From: Actinomycetota bacterium
GTDB lineage: Bacteria; Zhuqueibacterota; Zhuqueibacteria; Residuimicrobiales; Krinioviventaceae
Assembly (NCBI GenBank): GCA_011682565.1
Contig: JAACEJ010000055.1
Span: 1 to 10,950 of the forward strand
Reading direction: 5' to 3'
DNA: 10,950 bases
Shown piece by piece: positions 1 to 7,436 of this stretch (its first letter is position 1; every line of letters starts with the position of its first letter). The notes below the pieces were generated by a model, which made no database searches, was not told the DNA's origin, and saw only the letters and a program-made list of their open reading frames with translations. Made by a program: the position numbers and the translations under genes.

Positions 1-2
1 TG

Positions 3-1319
3 TCCCTGAGAAGGATGGGAAAAGCTGCTTTTGCCCACATTATGGATATGTCCGCCCGAATTCAAATTTATGTCCGCCGGGATGAGGTGGGTGAGCAAAG
101 CTATGCGACATTTAAACTCACGGACATTGGTGATATTGTCGGCGTTAAAGGCAAGGTTCTGAAGACAAAAACCGGAGAAATAACCATTCTTGTTTCTCAT
201 TTTGAGTTGCTGACGAAAAACTTGCGGCCGCTTCCCATTGTTAAAGAACGGGAGGAAGAGGGTAAAAAAATAGTTTATGACGCCTTTGCCGATACGGAGA
301 TGCGCTACCGCCAGCGTTATGTCGATTTGATCGTCAACCGCGAGGTGAAAGATATTTTTATCAAGCGCTCGCGCATTATCTCAACCATGCGAAAATATCT
401 GGATGATCTCGGGTACCTCGAGGTCGAAACACCTGTGTTGCAACCAATCTACGGCGGAGCTTCCGCACGTCCATTTACGACGCACCACAATGCTTTGGAC
501 ATCACGCTGTATATGCGAATCGCAGACGAGCTTTACCTCAAGCGCCTCATTGTCGGGGGATACGAAGGTGTTTACGAGATCAGCAAAGATTTCCGCAATG
601 AGGGCATCGACCGGACGCATAATCCAGAGTTCACTATGATGGAACTTTATGTGGCTTACCAGGATTACAATTTTATGATGAACCTCGTCGAAGATATGGT
701 GAATAAAATAGCGATTGAAGTAAACGGTTCTTCCAAAGTAAATCATCAGGGCGAAGATATCGATCTGACTGCACCCTGGCCAAGGCTGCCCATGTTCGAA
801 GCGTTTAAAAAATATATAGGCATGGATTTGTATGATAAAAGTCGCGATGAACTAATGGCCGCGGCAAAAGAACTCGATGTGGAAACAGAATCTTTTTGGG
901 ACAGCGGCAAGATTCTCGATGAGATTTTTTCCGAAAAAGTTGAACCCAATTTAATCCAGCCCACTTTTATTTGCGATTATCCGGTGGAATTGTCGCCGCT
1001 TGCCAAGCGCCACCGAAACGACCCGAAACTTGTGGAAAGATTCGAGCCTTATGTGGCCGGTCGTGAGATCGGCAACGCATTTTCTGAACTGAATGATCCC
1101 ATCGACCAGCGCCGGCGCTTCGAAGAACAAGTCGCCTTGCGCGAAGCCGGGGATGAAGAAGCACAGATGCTGGATGAAGACTTTTTACGCGCACTGGAAT
1201 ACGGTATGCCGCCGACAACCGGACTGGGCATGGGTATCGACCGCCTGGTGATGCTGCTGACGGATTCGCCGTCCATTCGCGATGTCATCTTTTTTCCAAC
1301 AATGAGACCGGAAAAGTAA
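3..1319 (+). CDS. lysS: Lysyl-tRNA synthetase, class II (5' end missing)
   Basis: Charges tRNA-Lys with lysine using ATP in the cytoplasm. The reading frame is open to the window edge. The codons before the first ATG (position 15) read S-L-R-R, which fits the conserved segment ahead of GKAAFAHIMDMS in the anticodon-binding OB-fold, so that ATG is internal and roughly 60 N-terminal residues lie outside the window. The OB-fold runs to about position 230. The class II catalytic core follows, with motif 2 (FRNEGIDRTHNPEF) starting at 591 and motif 3 (GLGMGIDRLVML) starting at 1221. The short C-terminus ending FFPTMRPEK is typical of bacterial LysRS. No frameshift is seen, and the 438 visible residues plus the missing part match the usual length of about 500. 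The stop lies 3 bases before the LolC/E-type gene, suggesting co-transcription and translational coupling. Identification is firm. Confidence 0.97.
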   Translation, partial: SLRRMGKAAFAHIMDMSARIQIYVRRDEVGEQSYATFKLTDIGDIVGVKGKVLKTKTGEITILVSHFELLTKNLRPLPIVKEREEEGKKIVYDAFADTEMRYRQRYVDLIVNREVKDIFIKRSRIISTMRKYLDDLGYLEVETPVLQPIYGGASARPFTTHHNALDITLYMRIADELYLKRLIVGGYEGVYEISKDFRNEGIDRTHNPEFTMMELYVAYQDYNFMMNLVEDMVNKIAIEVNGSSKVNHQGEDIDLTAPWPRLPMFEAFKKYIGMDLYDKSRDELMAAAKELDVETESFWDSGKILDEIFSEKVEPNLIQPTFICDYPVELSPLAKRHRNDPKLVERFEPYVAGREIGNAFSELNDPIDQRRRFEEQVALREAGDEEAQMLDEDFLRALEYGMPPTTGLGMGIDRLVMLLTDSPSIRDVIFFPTMRPEK

Positions 1320-1322
1320 ACT

Positions 1323-2558
1323 ATGTCTTATGAATTATTTATAGCCCTTCGCTACCTTAAATCCAAGCGGAAGACGGGGTTTATCTCACTGATCACCTAT
1401 ATTTCCGTGGCCGGTGTGGTTATCGGCGTGGCCGCTTTAATCATTGTATTGTCCGTGATGAATGGCTTCGAATCGGAAGTCCGTTCAAGATTCATCGGCG
1501 TGGATGCGCATGTCAAAGTCAGGACTTTTCATCATAAAGGATTGGCAAATTACCAGTCCGTGATGAAACAAATTGAAAATATTCCTCATATCAAAGCCAT
1601 GTCGCCGTATATTGCCAGCAAGGGACTTATTTTGTCCAAAGAAGAAACGACCGGACTGCTCATTCGTGGAATAGATCAAAAGTCCGCCATCAAGATCAAT
1701 GATCTTGGGAAAAACATCAATTTCGGAAAACTGGATTTGGGGCCGGTGGAAACAGAATCCGGCAGGAAATTACCAGGCATTGTCCTGGGCTTTCATCTCG
1801 CAGATCGTTTGGCTGTTACGTTGGGTGATAAAGTAACATTAGCCAGCTTTTCCGGAGTTAAAAAATTCGGACAAATGCCAAACATGGCCCAGTTTATTGT
1901 TACCGGCTATTTTGAAACCGGTCTCTACGAATTTGATGATAACCTGGTGTACATTTCCCTTTCATCGGCACAAAAGCTTTTCCAGATGGGTGACAATGTC
2001 TCGGGAATCGGCCTTCGGCTGGACAACTATGAACATGCCGGCATCGTTGCCGATGCCATCAGAAACCGTCTCGGTTATCCTTACGCTGTGGAAACCTGGT
2101 TTGATTTGAACAAAAATCTTTTCGCCTGGATGGAGATTGAAAAATGGGCGGCATTTGTTATTTTAAGCCTTATCATTATGGTCGCTGCGTTCAACATCGT
2201 CAGCACGTTAATTATGGTGACGATGGAAAAAACCAAAGACATCGGTATTTTAAAGTCCATGGGAGCGACTTCTGCCAGCATCCGTCGAATCTTTACATTC
2301 GAGGGATTATTTGTTGGTGTGGTGGGAACAGTTGTCGGCAGTATCATCGGCTATGGCTTGTGCTGGGCACAGCTAAAATACAAATTTTTTGCATTACCAA
2401 TGGATGTTTATATTATCAACTGGCTGCCGATTCAAATGAAGTGGACTGATTTTACTATGATAACAGTTGCTTCAATAGTCATAACATTTGTAGCTTCCGT
2501 CTACCCGGCTCACAAAGCGGCAAAGCTTGATCCTGTGGCAGCGATTCGCTATGAATAA
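1323..2558 (+). CDS. LolC/LolE-family lipoprotein-releasing permease
   Basis: Inner-membrane subunit of an ABC transporter that extracts outer-membrane lipoproteins from the inner membrane and passes them to a periplasmic carrier. The 411 residues have the family layout. The N-terminal motif is FIALRYLKSKRKTGFISLIT, followed by TM1 (about 22-46), a periplasmic MacB-type domain (about 48-270), and three C-terminal TM helices (about 273-299, 326-350, 376-396). The segment EKTKDIGILKSMGAT (302-316) between TM2 and TM3 is the cytoplasmic coupling region that meets the ATPase. The ending YPAHKAAKLDPVAAIRYE is characteristic. The start is the only sensible one, 3 bases after lysS. It is followed 17 bases later by a LolD-type ATPase, its expected partner. 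Only one permease gene is present here, so it may act as a homodimer or pair with a paralogue elsewhere. LolC and LolE cannot be told apart from this sequence, so no symbol is given. Confidence 0.93.
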   Translation: MSYELFIALRYLKSKRKTGFISLITYISVAGVVIGVAALIIVLSVMNGFESEVRSRFIGVDAHVKVRTFHHKGLANYQSVMKQIENIPHIKAMSPYIASKGLILSKEETTGLLIRGIDQKSAIKINDLGKNINFGKLDLGPVETESGRKLPGIVLGFHLADRLAVTLGDKVTLASFSGVKKFGQMPNMAQFIVTGYFETGLYEFDDNLVYISLSSAQKLFQMGDNVSGIGLRLDNYEHAGIVADAIRNRLGYPYAVETWFDLNKNLFAWMEIEKWAAFVILSLIIMVAAFNIVSTLIMVTMEKTKDIGILKSMGATSASIRRIFTFEGLFVGVVGTVVGSIIGYGLCWAQLKYKFFALPMDVYIINWLPIQMKWTDFTMITVASIVITFVASVYPAHKAAKLDPVAAIRYE

Positions 2559-2575
2559 AATTAAAGTAAATAAAA

Positions 2576-3277
2576 ATGAATAATAATTCTACAATTCTTC
2601 GCGTCTTTGACTTGCACAAAAGTTACAAAATGGGCAAGGCCGGCAGTTTGCATGTTCTCAAAGGAATTAATCTGCAAGTTCGTGAAGGCGAAATCATTGC
2701 CATTGTCGGCCCTTCCGGTGTAGGAAAAAGTACGCTACTGCATTTAATAGGCGGACTCGACTGGCCGACTAAAGGACGTGTCGAAATCGACGGCAAAGAT
2801 ATGTTTCGTTATGACAATGAAAAATTGTCTAAACTCCGCAACCAAACGGTGGGATTTGTTTTTCAATTCCATCATTTATTGCCGGAATTCACGGCTCTTG
2901 AAAATGTCATGATGCCCGGACTGATTGGCAGGCTTGATAACAAGCAATTAAAAAAAAGATGTTTGACTCTGCTGGAAGAAGTGGGATTAGCAGACCGGCT
3001 CAATCACCGTCCGGGTGAACTTTCCGGCGGCGAACAGCAGCGTCTGGCTGTTGCCCGGGCATTGACCAATAATCCCAGATTGCTCCTTGCAGACGAACCT
3101 TCAGGAAACCTCGATGTGCACACCGCCAACTCTCTGCATAGACTGCTGTGGCAGCTCAACAAAAAATATAATCAAACACTCATTATCGTTACCCATAACA
3201 AGGAACTTGCCGAGCAAGCGGATAAAATTATTGAATTGTATGATGGAAATATAAAAAATTATACCCGCAATCATTAA
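2576..3277 (+). CDS. lolD: LolD-type lipoprotein-releasing ABC transporter ATP-binding protein
   Basis: Cytoplasmic ATPase that powers the adjacent LolC/E-type permease. The 233 residues contain the full set of ABC motifs: Walker A GPSGVGKST (45-53), Q-loop Q97 in FVFQFHHLLPEF, signature LSGGEQQR (149-156), Walker B LLLADEPSGNLD (169-180) and the switch histidine in VTHNKE (H207). FVFQxHHLLPEFTALENVMMP is the wording typical of LolD, as opposed to MacB or FtsE, and the length is normal. The ribosome binding site is weak: only an A-rich run precedes the ATG, and coupling to the upstream gene probably matters. It is the last gene of the lysS-permease-lolD run. I see no canonical terminator after it. 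MacB-type ATPases are close relatives, but the LolC/E-type neighbour supports LolD. Confidence 0.93.
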   Translation: MNNNSTILRVFDLHKSYKMGKAGSLHVLKGINLQVREGEIIAIVGPSGVGKSTLLHLIGGLDWPTKGRVEIDGKDMFRYDNEKLSKLRNQTVGFVFQFHHLLPEFTALENVMMPGLIGRLDNKQLKKRCLTLLEEVGLADRLNHRPGELSGGEQQRLAVARALTNNPRLLLADEPSGNLDVHTANSLHRLLWQLNKKYNQTLIIVTHNKELAEQADKIIELYDGNIKNYTRNH

Positions 3278-3319
3278 ATGAACAGAAGAACAGTATACGT
3301 TTTTATAGTGGCATAATAT

Positions 3320-3375
3320 TTGAGATTATGAAGGGGAAAATGAACAAGGACAAACAGAGGAGGGTATAATCTCAA
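3320..3375. repeat. 10-base inverted repeat with a 36-base purine-rich loop
   Basis: TTGAGATTAT at 3320-3329 is the exact reverse complement of ATAATCTCAA at 3366-3375. The 36-base spacer is almost all purine and ends in AGGAGGG. It lies 43 bases after the lolD stop. There is no T-tract after the right arm, so it is not a standard terminator. It could be an RNA 3'-end structure for the lysS-lolD transcript, or a protein-binding site. The repeat is seen directly; its role is unknown. Confidence 0.5.
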
Positions 3376-3494
3376 TAGAATCAAGTCATGTTCAGCCCTG
3401 TTACAAAATAATTTTCATTTTAATGTCATTAATTTTAACCAGACTGTCTTTAATTCTACAATCTTGAAACCAAAACAATTTGAAACGAAACCTC

Positions 3495-3523
3495 TTGACT
3501 CGTTCGTCTAAAAGTCCTATTTT
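3495..3523 (+). promoter_or_regulatory. Candidate clpC promoter
   Basis: TTGACT (3495-3500) is separated by exactly 17 bases from TATTTT (3518-3523). This is a good housekeeping-sigma -35 box and spacing with a 4/6 match at -10. The same stretch can also be read as a heat-shock-type promoter: CTTGACT (3494-3500), then 14 bases, then TCCTATTT, which matches 5 of the 7 fixed positions of the sigma-32 -10 consensus CCCCATNT. Either reading would give a leader of roughly 110 bases before clpC. It is a consensus match by eye only. Confidence 0.45.
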
Positions 3524-3609
3524 AAAAGGGGAAAATTTTTTGAAACAAAGTAGTAAGAGAATTTGTTAATCATTAAGTTCGACAGTAACAATTAAATCGA
3601 CGAATTTTT

Positions 3610-3623
3610 CTGCACTCTTGCAG
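3610..3623 (+). promoter_or_regulatory. Small stem-loop upstream of the clpC ribosome binding site
   Basis: CTGCA, a CTCT loop and TGCAG form a perfect 5-base-pair hairpin. It ends 6 bases before the AGGAG at 3630-3634, which lies 6 bases from the clpC ATG at 3641. In the mRNA it would sit just upstream of the ribosome binding site without covering it, so it could protect the transcript or tune initiation. A stem this short can arise by chance. Confidence 0.3.
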
Positions 3624-3640
3624 TTTAACAGGAGTTAACT

Positions 3641-6130
3641 ATGAAAAACAACTTTTCAAGCCGTGTTCAAATGGTCATTCAATTTGCGAGGGATGAAGCG
3701 TTACGGCTTGGCCATGATTATATAGGAACGGAACATCTTCTTCTAGGGCTCATACGCGAAGGAGAAGGAATAGCGATTGAATTACTCCATTCCCTTGGTG
3801 CCGATTTGGATGAGATCAGATCGGCGGTAGAGGATGCAGGCAGGGCTTCCGGTGAAACAATGACAATCGGCAACATTCCATTTACCAAACGAGCTGAAAA
3901 GATATTAAAGAGCGCTTACGTTGAAGCGGAAAAGCACAAGTCCGATATCATCGGCACGGAGCATTTACTTTTGGCACTGGTCAGGGAAAAAGAGGGCTTG
4001 GCATCTCAAATCCTCAAAAGCTTTGGAATTTCTTATAATGCACTTTCCGATGAATTGGAGAGATTGCTACAGGGAACATCCTCTTCTGCACCGCCAAATC
4101 TTGAAAAGAGTCCCGGAAAATCACAAACACCGGCATTGGATCATTTTGGTCGGGATTTAACGACTCTGGCACGCAAGGGTGATCTCGATCCGATTATCGG
4201 ACGTGCCAATGAAATTCAAAGAGTTGCACAAATTTTAAGTCGTCGCAAAAAAAACAACCCGGTTCTCATTGGTGAACCCGGTGTGGGCAAAACAGCCATT
4301 GCAGAAGGCCTTGCTTTGCGCATTGTGGAAAAGAAAGTACCGAGAATTCTACATAACAAGCGGGTTGTAACATTGGACCTGGGAGCCATCGTCGCCGGAA
4401 CAAAATATCGCGGACAATTTGAAGAGCGTATGAAAGCAATCATGAGCGAACTGGTAAAATCACGAGACGTCATTTTATTCATAGACGAACTGCACACAAT
4501 TGTCGGCGCCGGTGGTGCTTCGGGATCGCTGGATGCATCGAACATGTTTAAACCGGCTTTGTCGCGCGGCGAGTTACAATGTATAGGCGCCACTACTTTG
4601 GATGAATATCGTCAATTCATAGAAAAAGACGGCGCATTGGAACGACGTTTTCAAAAAGTGCTCGTCGATCCGCCAAATCTCGAAGAGACTCTTGCCATTG
4701 TTCGCGGTCTGCAAAGCCGTTATGAAACGCACCACCGTGTCCATTATACCGAAGATGCCATCAAAGAAATTGTGCAGCTTTCGGATCGCTACATCTCGGA
4801 TCGCTTTCAACCGGACAAATCGATCGACGTTTTGGATGAAGCCGGGGCACGTGTCCATCTGGCAAATATTGTTGTTCCCAAAGGAATAACTACTTTGGAA
4901 GAACAAATCAAAAAGATGCGCACTGATAAAGAGAAAGTCGTGCGCGCACAAAACTTTGAGCAGGCCGCCATACTACGGGATCGGGAAAAATCCTTAATCA
5001 AAGAGCTTGATAATATTAAAAGCAAATGGAATGAGGAACAAGAGGAATCGTTCGCAACCGTAACTGAAAATGATGTTTCTGCGGTTGTCTCGATGATGAC
5101 AGGAATCCCGGTTACGCGGGTCGCCCAATCCGAGTCGGAAAAATTGCTCAGGATGCCGCAAGAGCTAAAAAAACGTATTATCGGCCAGGACCGCGTCATC
5201 GAAATGCTCAGCAAGGCCATTCAAAGAACAAGAGCGGGGCTGAAAGATCCCTCCCGTCCCATTGGTTCTTTCATCTTTCTCGGCCCAACCGGAGTTGGCA
5301 AAACGTATTTAGCCAAGGAATTGGCGCGTTATCTTTTTGAAGATGAAGAAGCTCTGATCAGGATTGACATGTCGGAGTTTATGGAAAAATTTTCCATATC
5401 CCGATTAACAGGTGCTCCCCCGGGATATGTTGGATATGAAGAAGGCGGTCAGTTGACAGAAAAAGTTCGTCGGCATCCTTATTCGGTTGTTCTGTTTGAT
5501 GAGATTGAAAAAGCACACCCCGATGTCTTCAACATCCTTTTGCAAGTCTTAGATGAAGGGCATGTTACCGATGGCCTCGGCCGCAAGGTAGATTTTAAAA
5601 ACACAATTTTGATTATGACCAGCAACCTTGGTGCGCGCGAAATCAAAAAGGGCGGCGGATTTGGTTTTTCAGCATCGGATGAGGATTCAGATTACGAAAG
5701 TATGAGAAGCCGGATTTTGGACGAAGTGCGAAGACTATTTAATCCTGAGTTTTTGAACAGAGTCGATGAAACAGTCGTTTTCCGTCAGCTTCACCGCGAA
5801 GATATGCTTAAAATTATTGACATTGTCATCGACGAAATGCTTGCCAAAGCTTCGGAACGTAATATTGAAATCGAAATGACAAAAGGTGCCAAAGAACTGG
5901 TTGCAGATCTCGGGTTCGATCCGGTCAATGGTGCACGACCTTTAAAACGTACAATTCAAAAATACATTGAAGATACTATTGCCGAAGAGCTCCTCAAAGG
6001 AACATTTTCTGATGGAAGTTTTATCAGGATTAAAAAGAAGGGAAAGGAACTCGATTTCACTGAAGTTGAACGACACAGTCACGCCATTGATTCAGACGAG
6101 TCTGCCAAGCCAAAAGCTGTAGAAAATTAA
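3641..6130 (+). CDS. clpC: ClpC-type AAA+ protease unfoldase subunit
   Basis: Cytoplasmic ATPase that unfolds proteins and feeds them into the ClpP peptidase; part of protein quality control. The 829 residues show the normal ClpC order. Two Clp_N repeats come first (about 1-145, each with GTEHLLL), then a linker. AAA ring 1 has Walker A GEPGVGKT (211-218), Walker B ILFIDE (278-283) and GATTLDEY (316-323). A short coiled middle domain with a UVR-like stretch lies at about 417-465. AAA ring 2 has Walker A GPTGVGKT (548-555), Walker B VVLFDE (616-621), NPEFLNRVDE (701-710) and sensor 2 GARPLKR (764-770). The FGF tripeptide (674-676), where ClpC proteins carry a ClpP-docking loop, argues for a ClpP partner. 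The short middle domain separates it from ClpB. AGGAG at 3630-3634 fixes the start. A terminator follows. No ClpP, McsA, McsB or CtsR gene is in the window. Confidence 0.97.
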   Translation: MKNNFSSRVQMVIQFARDEALRLGHDYIGTEHLLLGLIREGEGIAIELLHSLGADLDEIRSAVEDAGRASGETMTIGNIPFTKRAEKILKSAYVEAEKHKSDIIGTEHLLLALVREKEGLASQILKSFGISYNALSDELERLLQGTSSSAPPNLEKSPGKSQTPALDHFGRDLTTLARKGDLDPIIGRANEIQRVAQILSRRKKNNPVLIGEPGVGKTAIAEGLALRIVEKKVPRILHNKRVVTLDLGAIVAGTKYRGQFEERMKAIMSELVKSRDVILFIDELHTIVGAGGASGSLDASNMFKPALSRGELQCIGATTLDEYRQFIEKDGALERRFQKVLVDPPNLEETLAIVRGLQSRYETHHRVHYTEDAIKEIVQLSDRYISDRFQPDKSIDVLDEAGARVHLANIVVPKGITTLEEQIKKMRTDKEKVVRAQNFEQAAILRDREKSLIKELDNIKSKWNEEQEESFATVTENDVSAVVSMMTGIPVTRVAQSESEKLLRMPQELKKRIIGQDRVIEMLSKAIQRTRAGLKDPSRPIGSFIFLGPTGVGKTYLAKELARYLFEDEEALIRIDMSEFMEKFSISRLTGAPPGYVGYEEGGQLTEKVRRHPYSVVLFDEIEKAHPDVFNILLQVLDEGHVTDGLGRKVDFKNTILIMTSNLGAREIKKGGGFGFSASDEDSDYESMRSRILDEVRRLFNPEFLNRVDETVVFRQLHREDMLKIIDIVIDEMLAKASERNIEIEMTKGAKELVADLGFDPVNGARPLKRTIQKYIEDTIAEELLKGTFSDGSFIRIKKKGKELDFTEVERHSHAIDSDESAKPKAVEN

Positions 6131-6146
6131 TAAAAAAGCATTTGTT

Positions 6147-6189
6147 AAAAACCTCGGGTTCAGTTTGAGCCCGAGTTTTTATATTTTTA
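6147..6189. terminator. Rho-independent terminator after clpC, possibly bidirectional
   Basis: CTCGGGTTCA (6153-6162), loop GTT and TGAGCCCGAG (6166-6175) form a 10-base-pair stem with one G-T wobble. TTTTTATATTTTT follows, and AAAAA precedes the stem. It begins 22 bases after the clpC stop. The A-tract on the left becomes a T-tract on the other strand, so it could also stop transcription arriving from the minus-strand gene that ends at 6306, about 130 bases away. Confidence 0.9.
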
Positions 6190-6305
6190 CCAAACTTACA
6201 TCTTGGGATTTTTCAAACCACAAAACAAATTTAAAGTATATTTTTTCAGGGGTTGGGATGTGCGAAGGAATTCGTATCAGGTCAAAAATTTGTTTTCACG
6301 CCGGA

Positions 6306-7184
6306 TTAATTTCGCAAAATGTCACGATACATTCTTTCGTGTGCAGGATCGAGGACGAGTAGTGTTCTGATCGGCTCTTTGTTTTTTGCCCGTCTGAAAA
6401 TCTCCGTCATTTCGATATGATGGGCATCGATGAATTTTTTTGCATATTCGTTTTCAGGATCATTGGAAATGATCTTGTCGAGCATCTTGATTGCTGTCGC
6501 ACAATGTTTTCGAGCTTCAGCATTATCGACATTGACAAACGAGAGGCCGTAAAAATAATAGTCCAGCATCTCCCGAAAAAGCTTGTGTCTGTCGCTTAAA
6601 AAATAATTTACCAGTTCCAAACGCCGATCCCAGCCGTCAATATATCGGCCAAGACCAAACTTGCTTTGCTCGGCAACGTGACGTGCTTTTTCATAATACG
6701 GGGAGCCCCCCAGGGTGCTCCACTTGTCAAATTCATGACCGAGAATGATATAAATATAAAAATCGATCATATTAGTGAATGAATTCATAGCATTCTCTTC
6801 ATGAATGAGTTGCTCCCCACTTTGATAGGCAAACCTCCAGCGTTTGTCTGAAAACTGGATATCATAATTATTATCAATGACGATCGTTCCTTTGTAGCGT
6901 TCTTGCGCACCGGAACTCATATCTTCAAGAATAAGTTGTACGTTGATATAGACGATTGTCTGCCAGGGATCTTCATCCCAGTCGTAACTGTTGATATAGT
7001 GTTGCACCTTTTCTGCAAAGTCGCGCAACTTGTCCTGACGATCGATAGGCAGCGTGCGAATGTCGGTCGTTACCTCGCCTTCAACGCGCTGCGCTAAGGT
7101 TTGGTTTGTAAAAATGAACTGCCCGGCAAAGAAAAGGCATATAAACATGTAGAAGAGAAACGAGTGTTCATGTTTGGGTAACAT
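6306..7184 (-). CDS. PorD-like (DUF4835 family) exported protein, type IX secretion-associated
   Basis: An exported protein of 292 residues. The N-terminus (MLPKHEHSFLFYMFICLFFAGQ) looks like a signal peptide, with possible cleavage near TLA-Q (about 29-32). The family is recognised from the core: KGTIVIDNNYDIQ (98-110), then FYIYIILGHEFDKWSTLGG (142-160) followed by SPYYEKA (161-167), and FLSDRHKLFREMLDYYFYGL (195-213). This closely follows DUF4835 proteins, whose members are annotated as the type IX secretion protein PorD. A TPR-like helical tail (about 222-262) follows. AGGAG at 7195-7191, 6 bases before the ATG, fixes the start. No lipobox cysteine is seen. In Bacteroidota relatives the gene usually sits elsewhere (near coaBC/recN, from memory); here it is a single gene convergent with clpC and divergent from a PorV-like gene. 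The biochemical role of the family is poorly known. Family assignment is confident; a working type IX system in this organism is inference. Confidence 0.8.
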   Translation of the reverse strand: MLPKHEHSFLFYMFICLFFAGQFIFTNQTLAQRVEGEVTTDIRTLPIDRQDKLRDFAEKVQHYINSYDWDEDPWQTIVYINVQLILEDMSSGAQERYKGTIVIDNNYDIQFSDKRWRFAYQSGEQLIHEENAMNSFTNMIDFYIYIILGHEFDKWSTLGGSPYYEKARHVAEQSKFGLGRYIDGWDRRLELVNYFLSDRHKLFREMLDYYFYGLSFVNVDNAEARKHCATAIKMLDKIISNDPENEYAKKFIDAHHIEMTEIFRRAKNKEPIRTLLVLDPAHERMYRDILRN

Positions 7185-7226
7185 GAAAATCTCCTGAAAA
7201 GATTTTAATCATAATTTATGACAAAT

Positions 7227-7373
7227 TCGTAAAGTCGAAAAGCATGTCATCGCGAGGAGCGGAGCGTGAGTTTACTCCGAATTATCGGAGAAGCGATCCT
7301 TAAAAAACTGCACTTTAGCCGACAACCAGATTGCTTCGCTTCGCTCGCAATGACATTTTGAGACTTTTTACGA
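7227..7373. repeat. Palindromic interspersed repeat (GTCATTGCGAG family, MITE/REP-like)
   Basis: The core runs from TGTCATCGCGAGGAGCGGAG (7245-7264) to the imperfect inverted end CGCTTCGCTCGCAATGACA (7337-7355). The symmetry continues outward: TCGTAAA-GTC at the left end mirrors GACTTTTTACGA at the right end, making a 147-base unit. Inside, CTCCGA-ATTA-TCGGAG (7275-7290) is a perfect 6-base-pair stem-loop. The sequence GTCATTGCGAGCGAAGCGAAGCAATC is familiar from interspersed repeats in many bacterial genomes. It fills most of the gap between two divergent genes, and no transposase is present, so it is non-autonomous if mobile. Confidence 0.85.
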
Positions 7374-7414
7374 GAAACTCATTTATAGAAACGATTTAAT
7401 ATCTCACTTTTTAT

Positions 7415-7434
7415 CTATTTAGTCAAGTAAATAG
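7415..7434 (+). promoter_or_regulatory. Stem-loop abutting the start codon of the PorV-like gene
   Basis: CTATTTA (7415-7421), loop GTCAAG and TAAATAG (7428-7434) form a perfect 7-base-pair inverted repeat ending two bases before the ATG at 7437. It occupies the place where a ribosome binding site would be, and no purine-rich ribosome binding sequence is visible. It could be an operator or a translation-controlling hairpin, or simply an AT-rich coincidence. Confidence 0.35.
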
Positions 7435-7436
7435 TT

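Larger units (their letters stand above)
3278..3640. other. Intergenic region lolD-clpC: promoter and small repeats, no gene
   Basis: The 363 bases hold no convincing coding region and no tRNA-like fold. From left to right the following can be seen. A 10-base inverted repeat (3320-3329 with 3366-3375) encloses a purine-rich loop. An AGGAGGG at 3358-3364 has no start codon within 20 bases downstream. TTGAAAC occurs three times (3464, 3480, 3540). A promoter candidate lies at 3495-3523. A 5-base-pair stem-loop at 3610-3623 sits just ahead of the clpC ribosome binding site. No CIRCE or CtsR-type operator was recognised. The region is markedly AT-rich compared with its neighbours. Confidence 0.7.

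Noticed and set aside
3328..3369. 13-codon frame (MKGKMNKDKQRRV) after lolD
   Set aside because: It is too short, lacks a ribosome binding site and is explained by the purine-rich loop of the inverted repeat.
3572..3602. Near-repeat ATTAAGTTCGAC and ATTAAATCGACG in the clpC leader
   Set aside because: The match is gapped and AT-rich and would arise easily by chance in this region.
3278..3640. CIRCE or CtsR operator upstream of clpC
   Set aside because: I looked for TTAGCACTC-N9-GAGTGCTAA and for paired GGTCAAA heptads and saw neither.
6165..6362. 65-codon open frame on the + strand after clpC
   Set aside because: It starts inside the terminator hairpin, has no ribosome binding site, overlaps the 3' end of the PorD-like gene on the other strand, and its product resembles nothing known.
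7227..7373. CRISPR-like repeat
   Set aside because: Only two copies of the core unit exist and they are inverted, with no regular spacers and no cas gene. It is an interspersed palindrome.
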